Shown piece by piece: positions 33,834 through 45,500 of a DNA stretch of 64,000 bases (position 1 is the stretch's first letter; every line of letters begins with the position of its first letter). Origin of the DNA: Laburnicola sp. R22_1. Taxonomy: Eukaryota; Ascomycota; Dothideomycetes; Pleosporales; Didymosphaeriaceae. The notes under the pieces are model-generated. The model had not been told where the DNA came from. It was given only the letters and a program-made list of their open reading frames with translations, and searched no databases. A program made the translations under genes and the position numbers. The stretch spans positions 4,340,001 to 4,404,000 of the forward strand of contig JACONQ010000001.1 of NCBI GenBank assembly GCA_014281115.1. The letters are read 5' to 3'.

Positions 33834-35941
33834 CCACCAAATGCACGGACCCACCAAATGCACGTTTTTGCCGCCACCAAGGGCAACACTCCAAAACCTA
33901 TACAACGCCAAATATATAGTAAAATCACTAGATTTTTTGCAGTAGCACTCGTAGGAGCATGTAAAACCATTGCGCAATGATATATTACTTGCGATAACGC
34001 TATGGGAGCTGTACAGTACGGGTGCGCGTGGCTCTGGCGGGTGAGGGCACCCTCTCTCCAGTGGGCTCTTGATCAACAATAGTAGCCTCAGGTCTCTCAA
34101 GAGCTTGTTTTTTTGGTGTACAGGGGTTAAGGCTCTGTTAATTACCCTTTTAGACAATTGTATATCACCTTTGAGTTGCTTTTCGAGCTGCTTTTGGAGT
34201 AGCTTTTCAGCTCGCTCAGCAGCCTTGGCCTCTTTGCTTACGCCTTCAGTTCTCGCGCCGCCAAACGTACGTGAGCTCTCTCCTCTTTAAGAGCTTGTTT
34301 CTCCTGCTTTTTGAGAAGCCTTTGGTGTTAAGCCTCTAAGAGTTGTTGTTGTTGAAGCTTTTTATCAGTCTCAATTTGCTCCTGCCTCTCGCAGGCCCTC
34401 TAAACTTTGCTAGGTGAGTAAAATACAGCGCCGCCATACCAATTATTAGGTTTATTAAGTAGGAGAGGCTTGCCACGTTAACGGCGCCTCTTCTCGTTAA
34501 TAAAAGCTTGCTTAAGCCTATTATATTAGTGTTAAAGGATCCTATATTTAATCTCAAGCTTGTGATAACTTTGCGACAGCTGTTTACGCTCCTCAGCGTG
34601 GTCCTCCGCAACAATGTCCTTTAGTATTTGCCATACTTTACGCCAATCAGAATCAGAGAGGTTTAACGAGCTACTCCGACTTAAGGGAGGGCTCTCGTGC
34701 TCTGCAATAAACTTCTTAAGTATAGTGTTTGGGTTATAAGGTGACAACCCAGTACACTCAAAAGCTTTGAGTATTATTGTTTCTTAAAAGGCCCTTTGCC
34801 AGGAGGCGTTAAAGAGTCGATAAAAGTCGCGTTTGGTAATTGCTGAGAGGCCCTAGCAGTTGTACATAAACTCTAAGAGCTCTCTTGTATACGCCGTACT
34901 CAGAGGCTTGAACATCGCCACATTAAGAGGCTAGAGAGTGTGGGTAGCGTGTGGCGGGAAGGTTATAAGGAGTATTTTGTTATTGTCGCAGTATGTGATA
35001 AATTGCATAGTAATATAAGACCCATGCCCATTAAGTATGAGTAGTCGGTACTCCCTACAAGCTTTCTCCTTGGTCTCGCGATCAAATACTTGTTTGAGCC
35101 ACGCCAAACCAATCTTATTGTTAGTCCACCCACTTAATAAGCTCGCAAAAAGGCCTTGTAGTGTTTCAGATCAAAATCTTAAAGCCATAAGTCTTGTATA
35201 TTGCCCATAGTAGCTTGATAAATCAAGGCTGGCGTCAGCGAGGTGCCGTCGGCGCAAATACAGGCAATTGTTGTTACCCACTCTTTATTACTGTCCTGGA
35301 GCATTTGCTTGTAAGGGCCCTGCTCATACAGCTGCCGCGAGAACACTCTTTTCATCTTGGTGAGCACTCTAATAAGGAACCCTTTTTCATCCATATTGTA
35401 CATATGGCGACTGTCGATATCGTACTAGGTTATTTTGTCGCCTAAAAGCTTAAAGTATAAGGCGTATTTGGTAGCAGAATCAGCGCGGTGGCGACAGGCG
35501 TCGATACCAGTAGTCCATCGCGATATGAGCTCAATATTGTTGCGGGCAATAAAGCGCTCAACCCAGTTTTTGCCTAGCTCTTTTCTGGCTATTTCTGTTG
35601 CAAAATTTCGGATCATTTGCTTTGTAGGAGGCAGGCCTCTCTTGTTAAGCTTATATATGTAGTTTACAAGCTCTTTTTCTTGTGTGGTGTTAAGAAATTT
35701 CTACTCATTTGCCCTCTCTATGTGGCTTTTATTGATCCCGCGCGCGCGCCGCGATAAAGTTAATCGCTCAACGCCAAATAATTTGGCGATTTTGGTGTAA
35801 TTAGGCTTTTCGCCTGCTGGCAAGCTTTCGATTGCTGTCAGCGCGGCCTCCATAGCGTCAATATTGGTGGAGTTATGAGCGTTGATAAACTACGTGGATT
35901 TTTTCAAAACCGTGCATTTGGTGGGGTCGTGCATTTGGTGA
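33834..35941 (-). mobile_element. pogo/Tc5-like DNA transposon nested in Copia 1
   Basis: Terminal inverted repeats start CCACCAAATGCACG (left, 33834) and, read in reverse, TCACCAAATGCACG (right, 35941). Each end has the motif twice at a 17-bp period. TTA (or TA) flanks both sides (33831-33833 and 35942-35944). Copia integrase coding continues on both sides once it is removed. The 2.1-kb element carries one transposase pseudogene on the minus strand and is less RIP-altered than its neighbours. Confidence 0.92.
34060..35853 (-). pseudogene. pogo/Tc5-family DDE transposase, frameshifted and RIP-damaged
   Basis: Starts at ATG 35853 (minus). The N-terminal DNA-binding part reads 'EKPNYTKIAKLFGVERLTLS', then 'LNKRGLPPTKQMIRNFATEI' and 'ARKELGKNWVERFIARN'. 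The DDE core has 'YNMDEKGF' with Asp intact (about 35.39 kb), then 'LLILNGHGSYIT' (Asp to Asn, His to Tyr) and 'PLNVAMFKPLSTAYTREL' (Asp to Asn). A one-base deletion in a T run near 35150 shifts the frame, and there are several TAG/TAA stops. The C-terminal third is a charged coiled-coil ('ERQEQIETDKKLQQQQL', 'LKKQEKQALKEERE'). The exact end, near 34.06 kb, is uncertain. Confidence 0.88.
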
Positions 35942-38495
35942 TTAGTCATGGTAATCAAGGAAAAGAGCCGTGCAATGCGACTTAACGCCAACCTCCCCTG
36001 GACACTATAGCCAGAGATCACACGAGCGACCGTATACCTATATAATCGAACGCCAAACTACGCCAATTAATGGCAATCACCACACAAAGTATTTTTTACA
36101 ACAGTTGCCTACTAAAACAGCATCGTCACCCAACTAAAGAAACCAAACTAGGCTCACCTTAGAGCCTACAGCTATAAAGCTTTTGCCTTGACCAACAATA
36201 CAAAACGCGGTAAAAGCAAGCTCTAAAGGCTCAACCTAAAGGCATAGGTTGGCTACCTAGTAGGCTATTGATTAACAAATATCTAGAGAGTATGGATACC
36301 TCCACTTAACAAAGTTATTAGCACACGCGACGTTATCTTTAACAAAAATTAAGTATTCTTAGGTAAATAAGAAGACCTGTTAGACAACCTTATGCACAGC
36401 ACTACTAAAGAGATTGCTGCATGGACCCGAATAGTGGAGCTACCGCCTTCACTACCAGAACATAAAAATACGGAGTCTTTCTACAAGGATAAGTTAATCA
36501 TTAACTCTTACAAGGAGGACGAGGGTGCTCCAGGATACTATTAAGGGAGGAAGATTAATTACACCTACCCAACACCACTAGAGACACCTCCACCTATCGC
36601 ACTACTTGCCCAATTAATAGTGAGTTTCAAATAGGACTAAATTGAAAAATTACCCATAGGAACACCACAGCCAAATTAACGCGCTGTGCCATAGGCAGCC
36701 GCCTTCCTTGCAGGTACACTCGCAGGAAGTAGAGGCAAATACAAGGGAAAGCCACTCGACAAAGCTCAATTCAATTGCATACTTATAGCAGGCAAGAAAC
36801 CCCATTAAAGTTAACTGCTAGAACCTCTATTATGCAGAACCCAGATAGATAATTATCTGTTATTCAAATATAGAAGAATGCCGAGCGATCCCATCTACAA
36901 AGTCACAAAGAAATAAGGTCTTAAAGCGAGGTGCCCGCAGCCTTAGTGCGATCACGCGGTTACTAGATTCTTAACTGTATGTGGGTATATACCTACAAAC
37001 TTAATAAACATCACAGATTATAGAAGTGTAAGGCAGAGCTAGTAGTGCGCGAAGATTAATAACGCTATCTTACTACACAGGATACCTATGCCGCAACACT
37101 CGCAGGTAGATAATTTCGCCTGCTTATATTAACAGTGGCTTGGTTTAACCTAGAGCTAAGCCAGTACGACATTACTAACGCCTTTATCCACGCGAACCTA
37201 GACAGAGAAATCTACATACAGATGCCCCGAGGTTATACCCAAAGAGGCACCATCCTACAGTTGCACAAGGCACTATATGGCTTACGCATCTCACTACTAC
37301 TATAACAGAGAGAATTCACTAGTGCGCTTAAGGATCTTAGTTTTACCGCAGTCCTACACAAACCTTACTATATAATTAAAGACAGCATTATTATCTTCTT
37401 TTATGTAGACAACCTTATCGTCGCATACTTAAAAGATTAAAAGCACGCTGCTAATATAGTAATAAAAAAGATAGGTATAAAGTTCACCCTAACTAGTGGT
37501 AACAATCTATAGTAGTTCCTAGGCATTAAAGTTGTCAGAGACCATACTAATAGGCAACTCTAGTTATCACAGAGGTCCTACGTAGACAAGATTAGTTGTC
37601 TAATTAACTAACGCGACCTTAAACACAATACCCTAATATTAGCAGTTAAACTATTACCTTAAAAAGGACTCGCTATAATAGCAAAGATCAATTAGTACTA
37701 GCGGAAGGTGGGATTAATCCTCTACGCTGCAGTAACTACGCGCCCAGACATAGCTTTTGCAAGCTCCCAATTATCGCGCTTCCTTTTAAACCCCAGCGAC
37801 AACCATCACAACGCCGCCAACCACGTACTACTATACCTATTATCCACCCAATCACTAGGGCTACAATTTAAAGGAGCAGACACTTACAAGATTGCGAGCA
37901 ACGCGTTGTTTGCAGACAACACCCTTAATAGAAAGAGCTTACAGGGGTACATTATTAAATTGTTTAGTAGCCTTGTCGCCTAGAAGGCAAACAAACAAGA
38001 CACCGTTACTACTTTAATAACTAAAGCTAAGTTGCTAGCACTTTTACAAGTTGCAAAAGAGGCACTATTTACAGCTTAGTTAATTAATAAACTTAAGGTT
38101 AAACTGTCGCTATTAATAATTACCATTAATTGCGACAACCAACAAACTATTCAACTTATTACTAAGGAAATCGCCAAATTGCAAACTAAGCTTAGGCATG
38201 TCGACATACACAATTATTGGCTTCGACAAGAAGTAGTACATAGAGCTATCAAAGTCTAGTACCAGCAATTAGAAGAAATGGCAGCAGATGGTCTTACAAA
38301 AGCTCTGCCAGCCGCCACATGGACCAAGTTCTTGAATCAACTAGGACTTAAAGACGTCAGGGGAAGAATTACCAACTAAGAGGCCGACCTCAACAAGTTA
38401 GAAGACAGAATGGAAGCTTTTAAACTATAAGCAATAGTACAACTGCGCAAGAGATAGTTTAGCTTGGCCCTCTAAGGATCCAAGCTGAGGGGGTG

Positions 38496-38813
38496 TGTCA
38501 GATATCAGGTCACTAGAAATCACTGTGATTTCACTGTGAAATCCAGTAGTCACGTGCGTCTAATCACATGGTCTCCTTATAACGACAGTTGGTGTAACTT
38601 ATAGTGATTTCACTGTGAGATCACTGTGAAATACACAAAGGAGACTGGCGTACTACTATTACACTACTCCGCACTATTACTAGTGCGTCTTAGCGCTAGA
38701 TAGATATTGCGTACGATAGCTAAGCTTCTCCGACAGAGATCACTCGACAATCAATTCATCATCAAATCCATCACTTTCATCTCATCTCATCAAAGATACT
38801 TACGTATCTGACA
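38496..38813 (+). repeat. 3' LTR of Copia 1
   Basis: Near-identical partner of 31154-31471, preceded by a purine-rich tract and followed by the GCTAC duplication. It retains CACTGTGA words that are partly mutated in the 5' copy. Confidence 0.93.
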
Positions 38814-38818
38814 GCTAC

Positions 38819-41800
38819 CACTATTGCTACTAGAGAAGATAATAGGTTAAGAAGAATAGAAAAAGAGTGGTGTGTAGGAAGAACCTTAGAATAAGAAAAA
38901 ACTACTACTATTACTACTAGAAAGGATAATAAACTAGGCGTAACAACGCATAAAGAGGGGTATGTATAGGAAAGGCTTAATAATATTAGAATTAGTGCCT
39001 AATAGAGAATTAGGCGCCTCTAAGGAACTCTTAATAATTAGATAAGGCCTACTAGAGCGCCTAGTAGAAAGTATTATAGTAGTGTTACTAGAACTAAGCA
39101 GCTTACTAATTCTATTATAGATATAGGTGTTTACTTCTAGTTGCTTTGTCTACAGCTTACGCACTTGCTAATAACCCTACTAAAAAGAATTAGCTTAAGT
39201 GTTTGTAGCGGATACTAAAGAGAATAAAGCTAGATAGGTAGATTAGTAATAAAGAACTAGTTAAGAGCGAATTAGGCTTACTATAGTAGTTAAAGAAGCA
39301 CTACTAATATTAGGAAGTTATTTAGTATAGAACGTAGCAGCCCTTAAGAAGAAGGCGCCAACTGCTGTTAATATACTAAAAGTAGGGATAATAACTCTAG
39401 ATATAAGCCCTATAGGCTTAATTATAATTACTTTTAGCTATACTAAAATTATAGTTAATGTGGCCTTAGCCTATAGTAAAGAGAAGGGTAGAAAGATAAG
39501 ATGTATAAGGAGTATAACTAGATACTAAGTGCTATTTAAAGTAATTGCGCCTCTATTTATTAGTGCTTATATTTTTTCTAAAAGTAGCTTAGTATAGCTA
39601 ATAGAATAGGATAGTATAGGCAATAGGAGTGTTATTAGTAGAATTAGGGTTAATCTTAAAGCTACTTATACCTTAAGCGAACTATATAAGGTAGCCTAAT
39701 AATAAATACTTAGCGTAAACATTGCGTAAGAGTCTTATAATTTTATAAATAGTGCTAAAGTTGTATAGCTAATTTAAGAGGATAATAACTAGAGTATAAG
39801 TTAGCAAGCTAAGAGATAATTAGAATAGGCATATATATAATAGAATAGGAGTAGTTATAGAGTGTTATTAATAGGCAGTAGTAAGGGCTATTGCAAGCCT
39901 TAGCCGCTTTTCTTACTATTACTATTATTGTTATTACTAGCACTAGAGGCGTGACTACTAAAGGAGAAGTTAACAGTAGCTATAGTTAAGAAGAAGATTA
40001 AAACTAATAGGTAGGAGAATTAGAATAGTAGAATAAGAAGGAAAGTAGAAGAATATAAAGAGTAGGTTATATGCTTTAAGCGGCCATAAGGCTCTATTAG
40101 GTTATAGTAGGTAAGGCGTGTGCGTAAATGCCGCTTCTAGACTAGTAATAGATAGTAGTACCTTTTAAGAAAAGTGCAACTATATTACTGCTAGCAAGAA
40201 ACTCTAAGGGCAGATTAGGTACTTATAGATAGTAATTAAAGAGCAAATAGCTTATAGGTGTAAATAGAAAGATATAGTATTATAAGGAAAGAAGTAGAGT
40301 ATAGTAGAGATAAGGAATGCATTTAAGTACTAATAAGCTATCTAAAGCCTAAGCAGCCCTTAGGTAAAAAGAGACTTTTGCAGCTATTACTAGTAAGCTA
40401 TAGGCTAGAACTACTACTCTTCTTCTACTCTTTTTTCTTCTTATGCTTATTATAGAATCTATAAGCCTAAGCAACTCTAGCCTAAACTTAAGAATCCTGC
40501 AATAGCCTTTAGAAGAAGTTCTACTCTAGAAAATACTATACCTTTTAGGAAACTTAAGTTTAGGCTTTATTCTCTATATTAGTGTTATAGGAAGAAAAAG
40601 GACTATTAGGCTAATAGTTAAAGCGTGCCTAATATCTTCTTAGAGCTCTTTTCTTTTCTTAGAATATATAAATTATAGTTGCATAATAGGTGAGGGCTAG
40701 AAGTAGTACTAGAATAGCCTAAGAAGCTAATAGGCCTATCTCTAGAGTAGCCTAGCAAGTAGGTGCTCTAGACTAGTTAGGAGTATAGATATGCGTAGTG
40801 GTAAAGCTTACATAAGAAGAAGATTAGAAAGAAGCTAAATAAATAGTGTTTAAGGGCAAAGCTAAAGGATGTAGGATTAGAGAGTTAGGGGTTAACTAAG
40901 GTAGAAATTTAAGATTATTACTAATTATAAGGCCCTTAAATATAGATATTACTCCTAGGGAGCTAAGTGTTACTTAGGTCTAAGTATTAAGGTTTATAAC
41001 GCGTGCTTAACGCATAGAAGAAAAATTAAAAGGTAAAGAATAAAGGCCTATTTAATAGTTAACTTAAAAGGTATTTAGGATATACACCTATAAAAAAAGG
41101 GACAGTATGGCATACCTAGAATAAAAGAGTATAGGGCGCTTTTATTATAGATATAGCAAGCTATGCATACGCTACTAAATAGTAGTTCTATATTATTATT
41201 AGTAAACTAGAAACACTAACGCTACGCTAGTAGGCACCTATTATAGGACAGAGTATTATTGTCTATAATAGGGAAATAGGTAAAGTTAATATATCCTTAG
41301 GTAGCAGCGGCGAACAGGCTTAGTAGGTATATAGGATAAGAGCCTTTATTATTTAATAATTTAGACTATTAGGCCTAGTAGAATACAACTCGCTTATTCT
41401 TAGTATTGTATTATTACGCTTCCTAACTACAGTAGAAAAAATAAAAGAGTAAGGCGTTAATTATAAGTTTATTAGAGTTATAGTCTAGCTAAAGTGTAAA
41501 ATTATCTTAACTATTTACCTAGGGTTATAAACTATAAGGTAGGTTATTATTATTACTAACACTCTGCCTAAGGACTATAAAAACTTAGGCTATAATATTA
41601 AAGCTAATGCGTGCGTCTAAGAGAGGAATCACTTCCTAGGAGTTAGCCTAAGAGAGTATTAGGGTATAAGGGACTTACAAAGAGATAAGAAGGTAATAAA
41701 TGCGCTAATAGAGGGCTTTTTAGGCACTAGCAGGAGGTTAAAACTACTAGAGCCTGCACTATTATTACCTTAATAAGAAGGCTTGCCACCGCTACTACTA

Positions 41801-41922
41801 CTATTAGAACTAAGGCGGCCAGATGCGTAGGCGTCTAGGGCATAGTTAATCTAAAGATAGGGAGGCATAATAAGGCAGGCTAAGTAAAGTCTTAAGAATA
41901 GTTTAGGGTTTAGGAGAATAAG
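38819..41922 (+). pseudogene. extra coding-like region after integrase in the large Gypsy, part 2
   Basis: About 3.1 kb of plus-strand coding-like sequence between pol and the 3' LTR of the 12-kb Gypsy, continuing the basic segment that ends at 31153. Long frame-consistent runs include 'QVLFKVIAPLFISAYIFSKS' (39.5 kb) and, at 41.1-41.75 kb, about 210 codons with only RIP-type stops: 'GAFIIDIASYAYATK', 'SIIVYNREIGKVNISLGSSG', 'NHFLGVSLREY'. A Leu-rich low-complexity patch occurs near 39.91-39.95 kb and again at about 41.79 kb. I recognise no domain; it is not an RT, protease, integrase or chromodomain. It could be an additional ORF of this family, a captured gene, or an older unrelated insertion whose edges are lost. 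Confidence 0.4.
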
Positions 41923-42091
41923 TGTAAGCAGTTAGGTAGTATGTATAGAAAGTGTATATTGTAGAAGTATCTGTGTTTAGATGTGTATATGCCTGTGTAT
42001 CGTACATAGAGAGATTAGAGGCTCGTATATAGTAGGCGAGCTAACTTATAAGACTAATATTGTTATGTGACATAGCTCTAGGCTGCTTACA
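41923..42091 (-). repeat. 3' LTR of Copia 2
   Basis: Begins TGTAAGCAGTTAGGTAGTAT and ends CTAGGCTGCTTACA; the first and last nine bases are inverted repeats of each other. Pairs with 47395-47562. Confidence 0.92.
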
Positions 42092-42569
42092 CACTCCCTT
42101 TAGGTTTGAACGCATATTTAAAGCTAATATTGGCTATAGGTTCCCCTCTACCTTTGTATAGCAGCTGTATTTAGGTTAAGAACTAGTCTCTATATTAGTG
42201 CAGTCCTAGGTAGGTAGCTATTCGCTGTTGCAGTGTTAGTGGACCTCGCTCTATACTATAGGCGTCCCTAATAGTAGGACATCTCCTAGAGCTAGTATTA
42301 AGATTCTAATTGCTTCGCGTTCTGTGCTAAGGTTAATAAGCCTTATAGGTGGAGCTTAATATATAATGCGAGCATGTTTACTCTATATATAAAGGTAAAA
42401 TACAGCGTAAAGCTGAGTACATAATAGAGCTAAGTAAAGTGTAGGGGTACAGCGTAGAGCTATGTATAGGATAGAGCTTAGTAAATATATAGCCTCGTTA
42501 AACCTGTAAAAACCACATGGGAGAAACTAGGAAGAGTACTATACTGTAGGGAAGCTTATTTAAAAGGAA

Positions 42570-45500
42570 ATAGTTAAAAATAAAGAAGAGAAACCTAGTT
42601 TTCGTGCTTCTGCCTAGGTAATAGCTTAGTGAGGCTGTTAGCTAGTTGACAGCTTGTCTGGATATATAAGAGGTTAATGTTGTTAGATTAAGCTTCTTAG
42701 CGTAGCTAGTAATAATGGATATCGACGTGCCGTACAGTAGTCTTAAGACGAGGCGTAGTAGAGGTAAGAAGCCAAATAGTTTGCTAATTATCACAGTATA
42801 GAAGGCGTTTATAATCTAGATTAAAGCCAATTTGTTTAAAGACTCTCCACTACTAGATTAGTTTAGTGCCTACAGATAATGCGGCAACTAGCTCTGCTTC
42901 TGTAGTGGACTTAGTAATACAGCGTTAGAGTGTTGCTTTCTAGTCTATAGGTCCGCCAAATAGAAAGAAGATGCAGCCTTATAAGCTCTTGCGTGTAATC
43001 TTATCATTGGCGTACGACGCATCTGTTGCTCTAAAGAACTTAGGCTAAGTCTAGTTAGCTATATAGACTAATTCGTTTGAGATAGAGGCTGTGTAGTAGA
43101 GAGCTCGATCTTTAGTGCCTAGTAGGTAGGCGATTGTCTGGTAGGCTGCGTTGAAATATCGTGAAGATGGATTTGTAAGAAACTTAGCTAGTTTAGAATA
43201 AGCTTTTAAGACATTAGGTTAGGTAGCTCTAGCCGCGTAGCCTATAGAGCCTACAAGCTGGGCATATCTGTGCTTAGTAAAGTTATTTGCCTGATTCTTA
43301 GACAGTAATAGCTCTTCTAGAGGTAGTAGGGTAGCTAGTAACTTTGTGTATGGCTTTAGTAAAGAATACTTCTATATTAGCTTCTTAATATATAAAGCTT
43401 ATAATAGCCAGATAGAGCCATTCTTACAGTCTCTATGCGTTTAAATGCCACAGAATGTTTAAAGCTCTCCTAGAGATCAAATCTCATATTGGCGCAGAAG
43501 CTTCTGCTCGAATTTATATAGTGCAGCCTTGTGGGCTGGTAGGCAGAGTACGACAATGTCATCTATATAGAAGAAGACTAGAAGCTTGTCATTCTTCTAT
43601 AGACAAGGAACGTCTTTGACTTCGTGTAGGCCTAGCTTAGTGAGCGTCTTAATAAGCTCTTAATACCAGAGTAGTGGTAAGGTCTTTAGGCCGTATAGAG
43701 CTTAACGTAGTCTCTATAGATAGTTAGGGTTAGAGAATTCTTCTAGTAAGTGATAATAGACTAGTATTACGAGCTAAGCGTTTGTAAATGCGTTGACAGC
43801 ATCATATTAACGGATTTCTATATTAAAGTAGGCAGCTATAGCGACTAGAGCTTAAAATATTCGAACCGCTAGAGTGGCTGCGTAGGTATCCTTAGTAGTC
43901 GCCTATAGATCGCCTCGTACGCAAATACAGGCCTTGTATTTCGTAAGGTAGCTTTTATTATCAAGCTTGTACTTAAAGACCCACATTAATGGAAGGACCT
44001 CTTAGTCTTGCGGGTTGAACTCCTGCCAGGTAATTCTCTCATACATGCCTTTTTGCTTCACGTTGCTAATTTCTTATTTTATAGCCTGGAGGAAGCCTTC
44101 TCTATATAAAGATGGCATTTTTATCACATCTCTATAGAGACGCGGCTTAGGAGGTAGCTCGGTGTAGTAAAATCGTGTTTTTAATACTATAGCTAAGGCT
44201 GCTATATATGCTAACTAGTATGTGTTAATAAAGAAGCTGCTACTCTTCTAAGATGGCTTTCTAGATCTTGTTAACCCTTTAGGTAGTATGTAAGACTAAT
44301 AAAGGTTACTATTAATTAGTTCTTAATTCTCTACTTGGTTCGAGTCTATTTGTAAGACAGAATCTAATATTTTACGTTTGCGCTTCTTTAAAGATATAAA
44401 TAGCGGTAGTAAGCTAGTTAGTGTAGCTAATAGTAAGCATGGTGAGTTATTATAAGGTAAGCCCCGTAAGCTGCTATAAACCTTAGTAGTCTCTGTTCGA
44501 CTTAGTGTTAGAAGCTGCTAATAGTAACTTCTTATCTAATATTAGGTTGTTGTTACTCTTTGCGTTAATTGGCTTTTCTCTATAATAGCAGTAGTCTGGC
44601 TAGACTAGTCTAGATCTAACGTGAGCTCGTCTTTAAATAAATCTTCTATAGAGCTATCTTGGCTGCGTATTAAAGGTAGTTAATACTTATGGGCGAATTG
44701 CTCTAGCTCAGAGCCTTGTAGGAGCAGATCTGCTTTATTGTGTGGTTAATAGAAGAGGTCTTCTCGGAAGGTAACATCTCTCACACGAATGACTTTGCCT
44801 CCATAAGCTCGGCTTCTCGCCTTAGGCATCCAGATTTAGTAGATATTTAACAAGTTGTAGCTAACTAGGTATCCTACTAAAGCTTAAGGACTAAGCTTAT
44901 CTATTTATGGTATCTGCTTGCGCAGTGCGTATGCTTGGCAGCTATAGACGCGTAGGTAAGCAATTGACGGTTTCTTGCCATAGGCAATTTCAAATAGTGT
45001 TTTCCAGCCTAGTGATCGCGTGGGTGTGCAATTAAGCAGGTATGCTGCTATAGAGTAGATCTTAGAGCCAAGTGCTAGAGGTAGGTTTGAGGTAATCCTT
45101 ATTAAACAACTTCTCTTAATAAGACTCCTGCCTAAGCACTCTACTAAGCTATTCTGCTCTTTAGTGTGTGGAGCTCTAATCTATAGCTTAATGCCTTCTC
45201 TCTAATAGTAGTCTCTAGCAGAGTTATCTGCCAGGCCATATCCTCGCTTGTTATTAGCAATAAGAAAGGTAATAGTTGTGTTAAATTCTCGTTTAATTGT
45301 TTAATCTAGACGTCTAATAATAGATAGTAGCGTAGGCGTATCTTATCTAGGTATCGTGTAGACAAAATAAAACTTTAAGAATAGGTTAAACCTATAAAAG
45401 ACATATTAATTACTATTGTAGGCTCTTGTGTCAAGCTTAATTAGGTCGATAGCGATAGTTTTAAAGGCTCGGGTTGCCCCTATCTCATAGCCTATTTAAC

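Larger units (their letters stand above)
32592..38379 (+). pseudogene. pol of Copia 1 (PR-IN-RT-RH), split by a transposon
   Basis: The integrase zinc region reads 'KQLGHPGPQALKHTV' then 'CDACGKSKLRR' (about 33.3-33.45 kb). The catalytic core shows 'VAIDFHNFKDKS', then 'VIESNNKIF' (second Asp now Asn) and 'NGGAKRSEG' (Glu now Lys). It is interrupted at 33834-35941. RT reads 'YDITNAFIHANLDREIYIQM', 'LHKALYGLRISL' and 'FFYVDNLIVAY' at about 37400-37432, with YVDD changed to YVDN. RNase H runs from 'VGLILYAAVTTRPDIAFASS' (open 37708-37983) to 'KLRHVDIHNYWLRQEV' and 'MAADGLTKALPAATWTKFLN', stopping at 38379. Dead by RIP. Confidence 0.92.
31154..38813 (+). mobile_element. Ty1/Copia retrotransposon 1 with a nested DNA transposon
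   Basis: Two 318-bp LTRs (31154-31471 and 38496-38813) are flanked by perfect GCTAC duplications (31149-31153 and 38814-38818). The gag, integrase, RT, RNase H order is diagnostic of Copia. A purine-rich tract (CTGAGGGGGTG, to 38495) precedes the 3' LTR. Removing the nested element at 33834-35941 leaves about 5.5 kb, a normal Copia length. RIP is moderate: long readable stretches remain. Confidence 0.95.

Noticed and set aside
34069..34614. Frames on both strands over the C-terminal part of the nested transposase
   Set aside because: The frame continuous with the DDE core explains the sequence; the others are shadows produced by the charged coiled-coil repeats.
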